From positions 1 through 64,000 of the forward strand of contig NZ_ML133532.1 in the NCBI RefSeq assembly GCF_003985145.1: a stretch of DNA of 64,000 bases, read 5' to 3'. The position numbers were made by a program, and so were the translations under genes. The notes beneath the pieces are model-generated. The model was not told the origin of the DNA, ran no database searches, and was given only the letters and a program-made list of their open reading frames with translations. The stretch comes from Rhizobium anhuiense. Its GTDB lineage: Bacteria > Pseudomonadota > Alphaproteobacteria > Rhizobiales > Rhizobiaceae. This document shows, piece by piece, positions 7,692 to 15,572 of the stretch. How positions within the stretch are numbered: position 1 is the first letter of the stretch; each line of letters begins with the position of its first letter.

Positions 7692-8918
7692 ATGAACGAC
7701 ACCGTCTCCATCGGAAGTTCGCCGCGCAGGATCCGACAGAACAATATCGTCGCCGCCTTGCAGACGATCTACGCTCACCGAAGCCTCAGCAGGGCGGATC
7801 TCGCCCGCAAGCTCGGGATGAACCGTTCATCCTCGGGAGAGATCGTCGCGGAACTGACGGAAGGCGGGTTCGTTCAGGAATCGGACGAGAGCGGCAAGCA
7901 GCGCTCGGAGCCCTCCCGTGCCGGGCGGCCGGGCATCATGCTCGAACTGGTTCCCGATGCCGCGTTCTTCGTCGGAATCGAGATCGGCGTCGAGCATATA
8001 TCGGCAGCCGTCATCGATCTCTCCGCAGAAGTCCGGGCATGTCGAAAAATGGCGTTCGATACACCGTCTTCGACGGTGGAAGAGGCGGTGGCGCAGGGTG
8101 TCGAGCTCATTGTCGGCGTGATGGCGAAGAGGATGATCGGCAGGTGCAAGGGTCTCGGCATATCGACGCCGGCCCATATCCGGCCGGATGGTTTTGTCAC
8201 CCTGGCACCGATCATCGGCTGGCGGGACGTGCCGTTGAAGGAGATTGGCCGATCCGCTTTCCTGGCCGTTGTCCCGGCCGCCGTCCCGATCACGGTCGAA
8301 AACGACGCCAACGCCTTCGCGATCGGTGACAGCTATCGCCACGGCGCCGCGGGAGTGACCCTGTTCCTGCTCATGGAAACCGGCGTCGGCGGCGGCATCA
8401 TGATCGATGGCAAACTGTTTCGTGGCGGCCACGGTCTGGCGGGAGAAATCGGCCACACCCTGGTGCCGGGAAGCGGTGGTCAGAAGTTTGAACAGCTGAT
8501 CGGTCGCGAGGTGCTCATCAGGCAGTATCGCGAGGCTGTCGGCCGCGAGAACGCCGATCTGCAGGATTTCCTCGGCGACGTTCGTGACCGTGTCCCGGCT
8601 GCCGTCAACATCGCCGAAACCTGGTCGCGCCATCTCGCCTACGCATTGCTGCAAGCCTGTCGCCTGCTCGACCCGGACAGGATCGTGCTGGGCGGCTCCG
8701 TGGCATCCCTCTACCCGATGGTCGCTGCCCGCGTGGCGGTCCACATGTCGGAGAGCCAGAACATCCCTTTCCCCACGCCTGAGATCGTCGTGGACGGTGA
8801 TGCGGAGTTCGGTTCCGCCTTCGGGGCGGCATGCATGTTGCACCAGCGCTTTCTGTCACTGGAGAGCGAGGAGTTCGGCAGCGAGGATGGTGCGCCGGTC
8901 CAATCGGCGACGAGTTGA
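7692..8918 (+). CDS. ROK family transcriptional regulator
   Basis: A 408-residue protein with an N-terminal winged helix (residues 12-70: IRQNNIVAALQTIYAHRSLSRADLARKLGMN) followed by a sugar-kinase-like ROK domain. Visible ROK motifs are VENDANAFAIGD, ETGVGGGIMIDGKLFRGGHGLAGEIGH and the late DPDRIVLGGS. The usual zinc motif CxCGxxGCxE after EIGH is missing: the sequence reads VPGSGGQKFEQLIG, with no cysteine. An AAGGGAATTG site precedes the ATG. It sits between the epimerase and kinase genes and is probably the local repressor or activator responding to a polyol-derived sugar. Confidence 0.88.
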   Translation: MNDTVSIGSSPRRIRQNNIVAALQTIYAHRSLSRADLARKLGMNRSSSGEIVAELTEGGFVQESDESGKQRSEPSRAGRPGIMLELVPDAAFFVGIEIGVEHISAAVIDLSAEVRACRKMAFDTPSSTVEEAVAQGVELIVGVMAKRMIGRCKGLGISTPAHIRPDGFVTLAPIIGWRDVPLKEIGRSAFLAVVPAAVPITVENDANAFAIGDSYRHGAAGVTLFLLMETGVGGGIMIDGKLFRGGHGLAGEIGHTLVPGSGGQKFEQLIGREVLIRQYREAVGRENADLQDFLGDVRDRVPAAVNIAETWSRHLAYALLQACRLLDPDRIVLGGSVASLYPMVAARVAVHMSESQNIPFPTPEIVVDGDAEFGSAFGAACMLHQRFLSLESEEFGSEDGAPVQSATS

Positions 8919-8948
8919 CGACAAGAACTATCGAAAGCAGGATTGCAA

Positions 8949-9926
8949 ATGGCTTCAATACTGGCTCCGGACGCGCTTGGTCCCACGGTTTGCGTAGGCG
9001 AGATCCTTGTGGAGATCGTCGCCACGACGGTCGGAGACGGATTTCTCGAAGCCCAGCCGCTGGTCGGTCCGTTTGCGAGCGGCGCGCCGGCGATCTTCAT
9101 CTCGCAATGCGGCCGGCTCGGCGGCAAGTCGGCCATGGTCGGCGCTGTCGGCGATGACGATTTCGGCCGGGTGAATACCGATCGCCTCAAGCGCGACGGC
9201 GTCGACGTTTCGGCGATCTCGATCGATCCGGACTATCCGACGGGAAGCGCGTTTGTCCGCTACCGCAAGGATGGCTCCAGAGATTTCGTCTACAATATCG
9301 CCACATCGGCAGCCGCGCGTTTCGGCTGGTCTCAAACGGTCGGCGATCTCATCGATCGGAGCGGGCATCTTCACGTGATGGGCTCGGCTCTGTCGGTCCC
9401 CAGTGCGCGCGAGGTGATCGACAAGGCGGTCGATATCGTCAAGGCGCGCGGGGGAACGCTCTCGGTGGATCCGAACATTCGCAAGGAGTTGAAGCTGGAC
9501 GAGGACACCGAGCGCCGGTTTTCCAAGCTTGTTGCCATGGCTGATCTGCTTCTGCCGTCCGGAGAGGAGCTTGAACGTGCCGCAGGTGTCGAAGGCGAGG
9601 CGGAAGCAATCCGCCGCTTATTCGAGATGGGCGTCAAGGAAATCGTGCTGAAGCGCGGCGCCGACGGCGCGACCTATTTCGGCAGGCAAGGAGACCGCAT
9701 CGAGGCTCCGGCATTCGTCGTTCGTGAGGTCGATCCGACCGGCGCCGGCGACTGCTTCGGCGGAGCCTATCTCACCTGCCGGCGGCTCGGAATGTCTCAG
9801 AAGCAAGCGCTGACCTATGCCTCCGCCGCCGGCGCCCGCAATGTGACGGTGCTGGGTCCGATGGAAGGCGCCGGCACTCGGCAGGAACTCGATGCATTTA
9901 TTGCTTCAACGGAAAGGCGGCCGTGA
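8949..9926 (+). CDS. PfkB family sugar kinase, probable D-tagatose/ketohexose kinase
   Basis: A 325-residue ribokinase-fold kinase. The N-terminal substrate lid region is followed by GxGG-like segments (AIFISQCGRLGGKSAMVGAVGDDDFG), and the C-terminal PfkB signature DPTGAGDCFGGAY carries the catalytic Asp. I take the ATG at 8949; a TTG two codons earlier is possible. Its stop overlaps the next gene (TGATG), so the two proteins are translationally coupled. In Agrobacterium, a PF00294 kinase encoded beside a PF08013 protein phosphorylates D-tagatose to D-tagatose 6-phosphate, and the same pairing here supports that role. Confidence 0.85.
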   Translation: MASILAPDALGPTVCVGEILVEIVATTVGDGFLEAQPLVGPFASGAPAIFISQCGRLGGKSAMVGAVGDDDFGRVNTDRLKRDGVDVSAISIDPDYPTGSAFVRYRKDGSRDFVYNIATSAAARFGWSQTVGDLIDRSGHLHVMGSALSVPSAREVIDKAVDIVKARGGTLSVDPNIRKELKLDEDTERRFSKLVAMADLLLPSGEELERAAGVEGEAEAIRRLFEMGVKEIVLKRGADGATYFGRQGDRIEAPAFVVREVDPTGAGDCFGGAYLTCRRLGMSQKQALTYASAAGARNVTVLGPMEGAGTRQELDAFIASTERRP

Positions 9927-11221
9927 TGCAGGTGCACCTCGACGAACTGGCCAGACTGAGGATCGAAGGCCGCCCGAAAGGCGTGACCTCCGTATGCTCC
10001 GCTCATCCGATCGTGCTTCGGGCAGCACTCCGGCACGGGCGGCAACAGGAAAGCACCGTCCTGATCGAGGCGACCTGTAACCAGGTCAATCACCTCGGCG
10101 GCTACACTGGAATGACGCCAAGCGACTTCGCGTCTCTCGTCATGAAGATCGCTGCCGAGGAGGCGTGCCCCGAAGAACTGATCGTTCTCGGCGGCGATCA
10201 CCTCGGCCCCAATCCCTGGCGCGACCGCCCGGCGGAAGAGGCCATGGCCGAAGCGGAGAAGATGGTTGCCGCCTATGTCGAGGCCGGTTTCCGCAAGATC
10301 CACCTCGACGCCTCGATGGGCTGCAAGGGCGAGCCGGTGGCGCTCGACGACGAAACCACCGCCCATCGCGCCGCCCGGCTGGCTGTTGTCGCCGAGGCCT
10401 CGGCGAAAAAGGCCGGCGGCGCGATGCCGGTTTACGTCATCGGCACCGAAGTGCCGCCGCCGGGTGGAGCCGACCATGCCCTCACGACGATCGAGCCGAC
10501 GGCCGCAGCGGCGGCGCTGAAGACGATCGATGTCCACCGCCGGGTCTTTGCCGAGGAGGGCCTAACGGAGGCGTTCGGACGCGCTATCGGGCTGGTCGTT
10601 CAGCCGGGTGTCGAGTTCGGCAATCACAATGTCATCCTTTATGACCGCAGCAAGATCGAGGCGCTGCAATCAGTGCTCACCGAGGAGCCGCAATTCGTGT
10701 TCGAGGCTCACTCGACGGATTATCAGGGCACCCGGCCGTTGGCCGCGCTGGTGGAGGACGGGTTTCCCATTCTGAAAGTCGGTCCCGAGCTGACCTTCGT
10801 CCTGCGCGAGGCGCTCTATGCGCTGGATGCGATCGCGTCCGATCTGTTGCCCGACTACGGCGAGCGCCCGCTTCATGCGGCGATGGAAACGCTGATGCTC
10901 GATCAGCCCGGCAATTGGAGCCGCCACTACCACGGAACCGATGGCGAGAAGCGGTGGCTGCGGCACTATTCGCTCTCCGACCGTATCCGCTACTACTGGG
11001 CGTCGACCGAAGCGCAACATGCAGTCCGGCGCCTGTGCGAGGCGCTTCGAGGTCAATCCGTACCGCTGCCATTGCTTTGGCAGCATATGCCGGCCGCGCA
11101 GCATTTTTCAGGTGCGCCGCTCGATCCGGAACAGGTTTTGGTCTGGAGAGTGACAAGGAGTCTTTCGGACTATCACGCCGCCTGCGGCGTCGGAAAGAAT
11201 GAGCAATCAGCATCAAGATAG
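9926..11221 (+). CDS. PF08013 (GatZ/KbaZ-like) protein, probable D-tagatose 6-phosphate 4-epimerase
   Basis: A 431-residue TIM-barrel protein of the GatZ/KbaZ family. Characteristic segments are GVTSVCSAHPIVLRAAL, IEATCNQVNHLGGYTGMTP, LGGDHLGPNPW, HLDASMGC and EAHSTDYQ. In enterobacteria such proteins assist the GatY/KbaY aldolase, but no gatY/kbaY homologue is visible in this window. Work in Agrobacterium tumefaciens C58 showed that a stand-alone PF08013 member converts D-tagatose 6-phosphate to D-fructose 6-phosphate, and that is the better assignment here. Start: ATG at 9926 overlapping the kinase stop, with a GTG at 9923 as alternative. Confidence 0.85.
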   Translation: MQVHLDELARLRIEGRPKGVTSVCSAHPIVLRAALRHGRQQESTVLIEATCNQVNHLGGYTGMTPSDFASLVMKIAAEEACPEELIVLGGDHLGPNPWRDRPAEEAMAEAEKMVAAYVEAGFRKIHLDASMGCKGEPVALDDETTAHRAARLAVVAEASAKKAGGAMPVYVIGTEVPPPGGADHALTTIEPTAAAAALKTIDVHRRVFAEEGLTEAFGRAIGLVVQPGVEFGNHNVILYDRSKIEALQSVLTEEPQFVFEAHSTDYQGTRPLAALVEDGFPILKVGPELTFVLREALYALDAIASDLLPDYGERPLHAAMETLMLDQPGNWSRHYHGTDGEKRWLRHYSLSDRIRYYWASTEAQHAVRRLCEALRGQSVPLPLLWQHMPAAQHFSGAPLDPEQVLVWRVTRSLSDYHAACGVGKNEQSASR

Positions 11222-11233
11222 GAGGAGAAATCG

Positions 11234-11959
11234 ATGACGGAACTGAACGGGAAGATCGCAGCGGTCACGGGTGCAGCATCCGGTATTGGCCTTGCTTCGA
11301 CGGAGGCGATGCTCGCCGCAGGCGCGACGGTCGTGCTGGTGGACCGCGATCAGAAGGCGCTTGAGACGGTTTGCCAACGGCTTGGCGAGCGCGCCATTCC
11401 GCTGGTGATCAACTTGCTGGATCCGGACCAGTGCGCGGGACTGCTCGAGGGCGTCCTGTCGAAGACGGGCAAACTCGACATTCTGCATGCCAATGCGGGC
11501 ACCTATATCGGCGGCGACCTGATGGAAACCGACCTCGATACCATCGATCGGATGCTCAATCTCAACGTGAACGTCGTCATCAAGAACGTTCGAAATGTCA
11601 TTCCTCACATGATCGAACGCGGCACTGGCGACATTGTCGTCACCAGCTCGGTCGCCGGACATTCGGCGATTCCGTGGGAACCGGTCTATTCGTCATCGAA
11701 GTGGGCGATGACCTGCTTCGTCCAGACGATGCGACGCCAGCTTTTGAAAAATGGCATTCGCGTGGGGTCGGTTTCTCCAGGGCCGGTGATCAGCGCTCTA
11801 CTGGCGGATTGGCCGGAAGAAAACCTTCGCAAGGCCAAGGAGGCCGGCGCTTTGATCGAGCCCAAGGAAGTCGCCGACGCGATCATCTTCATGCTGACCC
11901 GGCCGCGCAACGTCACCATCCGCGATATCGTGGTGCTTCCAAGCGCATTCGACATCTGA
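11234..11959 (+). CDS. SDR dehydrogenase of the ribitol dehydrogenase type
   Basis: A 241-residue SDR that closely follows Klebsiella ribitol 2-dehydrogenase (RbtD) from end to end: TGAASGIGLA (cofactor loop), LDILHANAGTYIGG, GDIVVTSSVAG, WEPVYSSSKWA (catalytic Tyr and Lys), RVGSVSPGPVISALLADWP and the C-terminal NVTIRDIVVLPSAFDI. It should use NAD+ to oxidise a pentitol or hexitol to the 2-ketose (ribitol to D-ribulose in the family reference). AGGAGGAG lies just before the ATG. It forms part of the plus-strand operon 12 bases after the PF08013 gene. Confidence 0.85.
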   Translation: MTELNGKIAAVTGAASGIGLASTEAMLAAGATVVLVDRDQKALETVCQRLGERAIPLVINLLDPDQCAGLLEGVLSKTGKLDILHANAGTYIGGDLMETDLDTIDRMLNLNVNVVIKNVRNVIPHMIERGTGDIVVTSSVAGHSAIPWEPVYSSSKWAMTCFVQTMRRQLLKNGIRVGSVSPGPVISALLADWPEENLRKAKEAGALIEPKEVADAIIFMLTRPRNVTIRDIVVLPSAFDI

Positions 11960-11970
11960 AGGAGCCGAAC

Positions 11971-12744
11971 ATGAGCTACCAGGAGAAATTTCGCCTTGTC
12001 GGCGAACGCGCGGTGGTCACCGGCGGAGGGCGCGCGATCGGCCTTTGCTGCACCGAGGCGCTGGCGGAGGCGGGTGCTGCCGTCGTCGTCATCGAACGCA
12101 GCGAGGCCGACGCTGAGCAAGCGCTTGCGTTGCGCGACAAAGGCTACGACATCGAAGTCCGGGTCGGCGACGTCACCGACGCGGCCCGCATGGAAGCGAT
12201 CGCGACCGAGCTTGCCGATGCAGGCCGGCCGGCGACGATCCTCGTCAACAATGCCGGCATCGGCCAGAGCGGCATCCCGGCGGAGGATCTCACCGACGCC
12301 GACTGGTTGCGCATGATGGACGTCAATCTCAACGGCGTCTTCTGGTGCTCGCGCGCCTTCGGTCGTCCCATGATTTCGCTGAAACGCGGCGCCATCGTGA
12401 ACCTCGGCTCAATGTCGGGGCACATCTGCAACCGGCCTCAGCCTCAGACGGCCTATAACGTCTCCAAGGCGGCGGTCCATCACCTCACGCGCTCGTTGGC
12501 GGCCGAGTGGGCGCATCACGGCATCAGGGTCAATGCCGTCGCGCCCACCTATATCGAGACACCGATGGTGGTCGCCGTCGAAGCCAATCGCGAGCGGATT
12601 CCGCTCTGGCTCGCCGACACGCCGATGGGGAGGATGGGAACGCCGGAGGAGGTTGCAAGTGCTGTCCTCTTCCTCGCATCGGGCGCCGCCAGCCTGATGA
12701 CCGGGGCGATCGTCAATGTCGATGCAGGTTTCACCTGCTGGTAA
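11971..12744 (+). CDS. SDR dehydrogenase resembling galactitol dehydrogenase
   Basis: A 257-residue SDR whose sequence tracks Rhodobacter galactitol dehydrogenase: FRLVGERAVVTGGGRAIGL, ILVNNAGIGQSG, FWCSRAFGRPMI, GAIVNLGSMSGHICNRPQ, AYNVSKAAVHHLTRSLAAEWAHHGIRVNAVAPTYIETPM and the terminal DAGFTCW. The catalytic Tyr/Lys pair lies in AYNVSK. The reference enzyme oxidises galactitol and other secondary polyols with NAD+. An AAGGAG site precedes the ATG at 11971, 11 bases after the ribitol-type SDR gene. The much longer open frame upstream of this ATG belongs to another reading frame of the preceding gene. It is the last gene before the second operon's promoter. Confidence 0.87.
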   Translation: MSYQEKFRLVGERAVVTGGGRAIGLCCTEALAEAGAAVVVIERSEADAEQALALRDKGYDIEVRVGDVTDAARMEAIATELADAGRPATILVNNAGIGQSGIPAEDLTDADWLRMMDVNLNGVFWCSRAFGRPMISLKRGAIVNLGSMSGHICNRPQPQTAYNVSKAAVHHLTRSLAAEWAHHGIRVNAVAPTYIETPMVVAVEANRERIPLWLADTPMGRMGTPEEVASAVLFLASGAASLMTGAIVNVDAGFTCW

Positions 12745-12810
12745 TCCTTGCGGGACAGGCGCGAGGGGCGCCTCGTCCGCACTGGAAGGTCGGCAGCCGA
12801 CAAATCAACC

Positions 12811-12832
12811 AATGTGGAAACGTTACCACATT
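12811..12832 (+). promoter_or_regulatory. LacI-type operator O1
   Basis: A near-perfect 22-bp palindrome containing TGTGGAAACGTTACCACA with the central CG typical of LacI/GalR operators. Only one symmetric base pair is mismatched. It lies just upstream of a possible -35 element (TTGACT, 12836-12841). Together with O2, 54 bp further on, it probably binds the LacI-type protein encoded at 18639. Confidence 0.75.
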
Positions 12833-12835
12833 TTC

Positions 12836-12864
12836 TTGACTCCCAATTCCGCTCCATTTATTCG
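12836..12864 (+). promoter_or_regulatory. Probable sigma-70 promoter of the second polyol operon
   Basis: TTGACT (12836-12841) matches five of six -35 consensus bases. A weaker AT-rich -10 candidate lies around 12857-12864. The promoter sits between two LacI-type operators, so occupancy of either would block RNA polymerase. The -10 position is uncertain. Confidence 0.5.
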
Positions 12865-12886
12865 AATGTGGAAACGTTGCCATATC
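12865..12886 (+). promoter_or_regulatory. LacI-type operator O2
   Basis: A second copy of the operator, with half-site ATGTGGAAACGTT identical to O1 and a degenerate right half (GCCATAT). Its centre is 54 bp from that of O1, about five helical turns, which would allow looping. It lies between the presumed promoter and the aldolase start codon at 12900. Confidence 0.72.
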
Positions 12887-12899
12887 TGGGAGGAGCTTC

Positions 12900-13724
12900 A
12901 TGAAATCCGCACGGTTGAACCGACTTTTCGGCGTGTCTGGAAATTGTTTTGACGTTGCCATCGATCACGGCATGTTCAATGAACGGACGTTCCTCGCCGG
13001 CATCGAGAACATGAAGACGGCCATCGAGGTGATCGCGCAAGCCGCACCCGACGCCATCCAGCTTCCGCCGGGAACGGCACCCATTCTGCAGGCGATCCCC
13101 GGCAAACATCGCCCGGCACTGGTGCTGCGCACCGATATCGCCAACATCTACGGCAATCCGCTGCCGTCCCAGCTGTTTTCCGAAATGATCGACAGGGCGG
13201 TGGAGCAGGGCGTTGCCTTGGACGCGGCCTGCGTCGTCGTCAATCTTTTGATGCTGCCGGACCAGCCGGAGGTCTACCGCGCCTGTGTGCGCAATGTGAA
13301 CAGCCTGAAGCGCGAATGCGAGATCTACGGCATGCCGCTGATGGTCGAGCCGCTGGTCATGCAGGACAATTCCAAGGGCGCCTATATGGTCGACGGCGCG
13401 ATTGACAAGATCCTGCCGCTTGTGCGCCAGGCGGCCGAACTCGGCGCCGATATCATCAAGGCCGACCCCTGCGACAATGTCGATGAATATCACCGCGTGG
13501 TCGAGATCGCCCAGGGGCTGCCGGTGCTGGTGCGCGGCGGCGGGCGGGTTTCGGATCAGGAAATCCTGATCCGTACCAAGCAGTTGATGGAGCAGGGCGC
13601 CCGTGGCATCGTCTATGGCCGCAACGTCATTCAACACAACAATCCCGGCGGCATGACGCGGGCTTTGATGGCGATCGTCCATGACAAGGCTTCGGTCGAG
13701 CAAGCCTCGCTGCATATCGGCTGA
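12900..13724 (+). CDS. Class I aldolase of the DeoC/FbaB/LsrF type
   Basis: A 274-residue TIM-barrel aldolase. Family features include the N-terminal VAIDHGMF segment (the DHG phosphate-proximal motif of DhnA-type aldolases), LMVEPLVMQ, GADIIKADP with the probable Schiff-base lysine, VLVRGGGRVSDQEIL and GIVYGRNVIQHNNP. It would cleave a ketose phosphate or diphosphate made by the nearby kinases into dihydroxyacetone phosphate and an aldehyde. GGGAGGAG precedes the ATG. It is the first gene of the LacI-controlled operon. The precise substrate (tagatose-, fructose- or another ketose phosphate) is not readable. Confidence 0.82.
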   Translation: MKSARLNRLFGVSGNCFDVAIDHGMFNERTFLAGIENMKTAIEVIAQAAPDAIQLPPGTAPILQAIPGKHRPALVLRTDIANIYGNPLPSQLFSEMIDRAVEQGVALDAACVVVNLLMLPDQPEVYRACVRNVNSLKRECEIYGMPLMVEPLVMQDNSKGAYMVDGAIDKILPLVRQAAELGADIIKADPCDNVDEYHRVVEIAQGLPVLVRGGGRVSDQEILIRTKQLMEQGARGIVYGRNVIQHNNPGGMTRALMAIVHDKASVEQASLHIG

Positions 13725-13746
13725 CGCGCGGCTGGGAGGAGATGTC

Positions 13747-14901
13747 ATGACGAAAACATTCCGCTTCGGCGTCATCGGCTGCGGTCTGATGGGACGCGAA
13801 TTCGCCAGTGCCGCGGCGCGCTGGCTGCACCTGGCTGATGTGAAGGCGCGACCGGAAATCGTCGCCGTCTGCGACACCAACACGACGCTGCTCGACTGGT
13901 TCAGGGATCATGTGCCGACTGTTCGCCAGTTCACCGCCGACTATAAGGAGCTTCTGGCCAATCCCGAGGTCGATGCGGTCTATTGCGCCGTCCCGCATGT
14001 GCTGCACCAGCAATTCTATATCGACGTTCTGAAGGCCGGAAAACATCTTCTCGGTGAAAAGCCCTTCGGCATGGACGCCGCTCAGAACCGGGAGATCATG
14101 GCGGTTCTAGCCGAGCATCCCGACCTCCTGGTCCGCTGCTCGTCGGAAATGCCGTTCTTCCCCGGTGCACAGAAGGTCATCGCGCTCGCAAAAAGCGGCG
14201 AGATGGGAGATATCCTCGAAGTCGAGGCGGGGTTCCTGCATTCTTCGGATATCGACCGGCAGAAGCCGATCAACTGGAAGCGGATGGCCGAGATCAACGG
14301 CGATTATGGCTGCATGGGTGATCTCGGCATGCATGTGCTGCACGCGCCGCTGCGTCTCGGCTGGCGCCCGACCACACTGCATGCGCAATTGGTCAAAAAG
14401 GTCACCGAACGTCCCGACGGCAAGGGCGGCATGCTGCCCTGCACCACCTGGGACAATGCCACGATCAGCAGCCGCGTGCGCACTGCAGATCAGGATTTTC
14501 CGATGGTGCTGAAAACCTGGCGCATCGCGCCCGGCGAATCCAACAGCTGGTACATCCGCGTTCTCGGCATGAAGAAGAGCGCATTCTTCAGCACGAAGTC
14601 TCCGCGCCAGTGGCAGTGGATGGATTATAATGGCGGTGCGCAGGCCTGGAGCACCGAGGATCTCGGCTATGGCTCGCTGTTTCCGGCCATAACAGGCAAG
14701 ATCTTCGAATTCGGTTTTGCCGACGCCATACAGCAGATGTGGGCGGCCTTCGTCGACGAGCTTGCCGGCGGCGATGCCAACGGTTTCGGTTGCGCGACGC
14801 CGGCGGAGGCGCAGGCGCATCATGCCGTCCTGACGGCAGCCCTCAAATCCGGCCGCGAGGACGTGGTGGTGCCGGTCGCCTATGACGGGGCGTCCGTCTG
14901 A
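13747..14901 (+). CDS. Gfo/Idh/MocA family NAD(P)-dependent oxidoreductase
   Basis: A 384-residue protein with an N-terminal Rossmann fold (FGVIGCGLMGREFA, residues 6-19), the family EKPFGMD motif (about residues 103-109) with its conserved catalytic lysine, and the C-terminal alpha/beta domain including the GCMGDLGMHVLH segment. Members oxidise or reduce ring hydroxyls of sugars, inositols or sugar acids. GGAGGAGATGTC precedes the start, and the stop overlaps the next gene by one base (TGATG). Its place beside a lyxose-type isomerase suggests a step on an aldose or cyclitol, but no substrate can be assigned. Confidence 0.85.
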   Translation: MTKTFRFGVIGCGLMGREFASAAARWLHLADVKARPEIVAVCDTNTTLLDWFRDHVPTVRQFTADYKELLANPEVDAVYCAVPHVLHQQFYIDVLKAGKHLLGEKPFGMDAAQNREIMAVLAEHPDLLVRCSSEMPFFPGAQKVIALAKSGEMGDILEVEAGFLHSSDIDRQKPINWKRMAEINGDYGCMGDLGMHVLHAPLRLGWRPTTLHAQLVKKVTERPDGKGGMLPCTTWDNATISSRVRTADQDFPMVLKTWRIAPGESNSWYIRVLGMKKSAFFSTKSPRQWQWMDYNGGAQAWSTEDLGYGSLFPAITGKIFEFGFADAIQQMWAAFVDELAGGDANGFGCATPAEAQAHHAVLTAALKSGREDVVVPVAYDGASV

Positions 14902-15572
14902 TGCAGCGCTCCGAGATCAACGCCGCGTTGCGGCGGGCAACCGAAACTCTCGAGCGCTGGCATTGGTCCCTGCCGGCATGGGGCTATTGGACGGCGGCGG
15001 ATTTTGCCGCTCATCCGGCGGCATCGGCCTATTTGCGCTCCCATCAGCTGGGTTGGGATGTCACCGATTTCGGCTCGAACCGGTTTGCCGAATGCGGCCT
15101 CGTGCTGTTTTGCCTGCGCAATGGCATCGTTGATGTCGAGGGGGAGCGGACCTATGCCGAAAAGCTGCTCTTCGTTGGGGAAGGGCAGCTCACGCCGACG
15201 CACCGCCATGCGGCGAAGATGGAAGACATCATCAATCGCGCCGGCGGCGATCTCGTCATCGAATTCGCCGCAACCGATACCGATGGCAATGTGCTGAAGG
15301 AGGATGTGACGGTTCCGGTCGACGGGCTGCCGCACCGGCTCGCCGCATGGGAGCCGCTGGTTCTCCAGCCCGGCCAGAGCGTGACGATCCGCACCGGGCT
15401 TTACCACCGCTTCTACGGCAGGAAAGACAGCGGACCCGTCCTTGTCGGCGAGGTCAGCCAGGTCAACGACGACAACAGCGATAATGTCTTCCTGGAGCCG
15501 ATCGGGCGCTTTGCCGCGATTGAGGAGGACGAGCCGCCGCTCAGACCCTTGTGGAACGAGGGAGCCAGCTGA
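14901..15572 (+). CDS. D-lyxose/D-mannose isomerase-like cupin
   Basis: A 223-residue single-domain cupin of the D-lyxose isomerase (EC 5.3.1.15) type. The metal site is visible as H101, H103 and E108 in THRHAAKMEDI, with a later histidine in GLYHRFYG. The family interconverts D-lyxose and D-xylulose and also D-mannose and D-fructose. Length and the N-terminal WHWSLPAWGYW segment agree with the family. It is coupled by one-base stop/start overlaps to both neighbours (Gfo/Idh/MocA upstream, PfkB kinase downstream). It could link a polyol-derived ketose to an aldose, or the reverse. Confidence 0.82.
   Translation: MQRSEINAALRRATETLERWHWSLPAWGYWTAADFAAHPAASAYLRSHQLGWDVTDFGSNRFAECGLVLFCLRNGIVDVEGERTYAEKLLFVGEGQLTPTHRHAAKMEDIINRAGGDLVIEFAATDTDGNVLKEDVTVPVDGLPHRLAAWEPLVLQPGQSVTIRTGLYHRFYGRKDSGPVLVGEVSQVNDDNSDNVFLEPIGRFAAIEEDEPPLRPLWNEGAS

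Noticed and set aside
9926..11221. Annotation as tagatose-bisphosphate aldolase subunit GatZ/KbaZ
   Set aside because: No GatY/KbaY catalytic partner is visible, and a PF08013 member beside a PfkB kinase has been shown in Agrobacterium to act as an epimerase.
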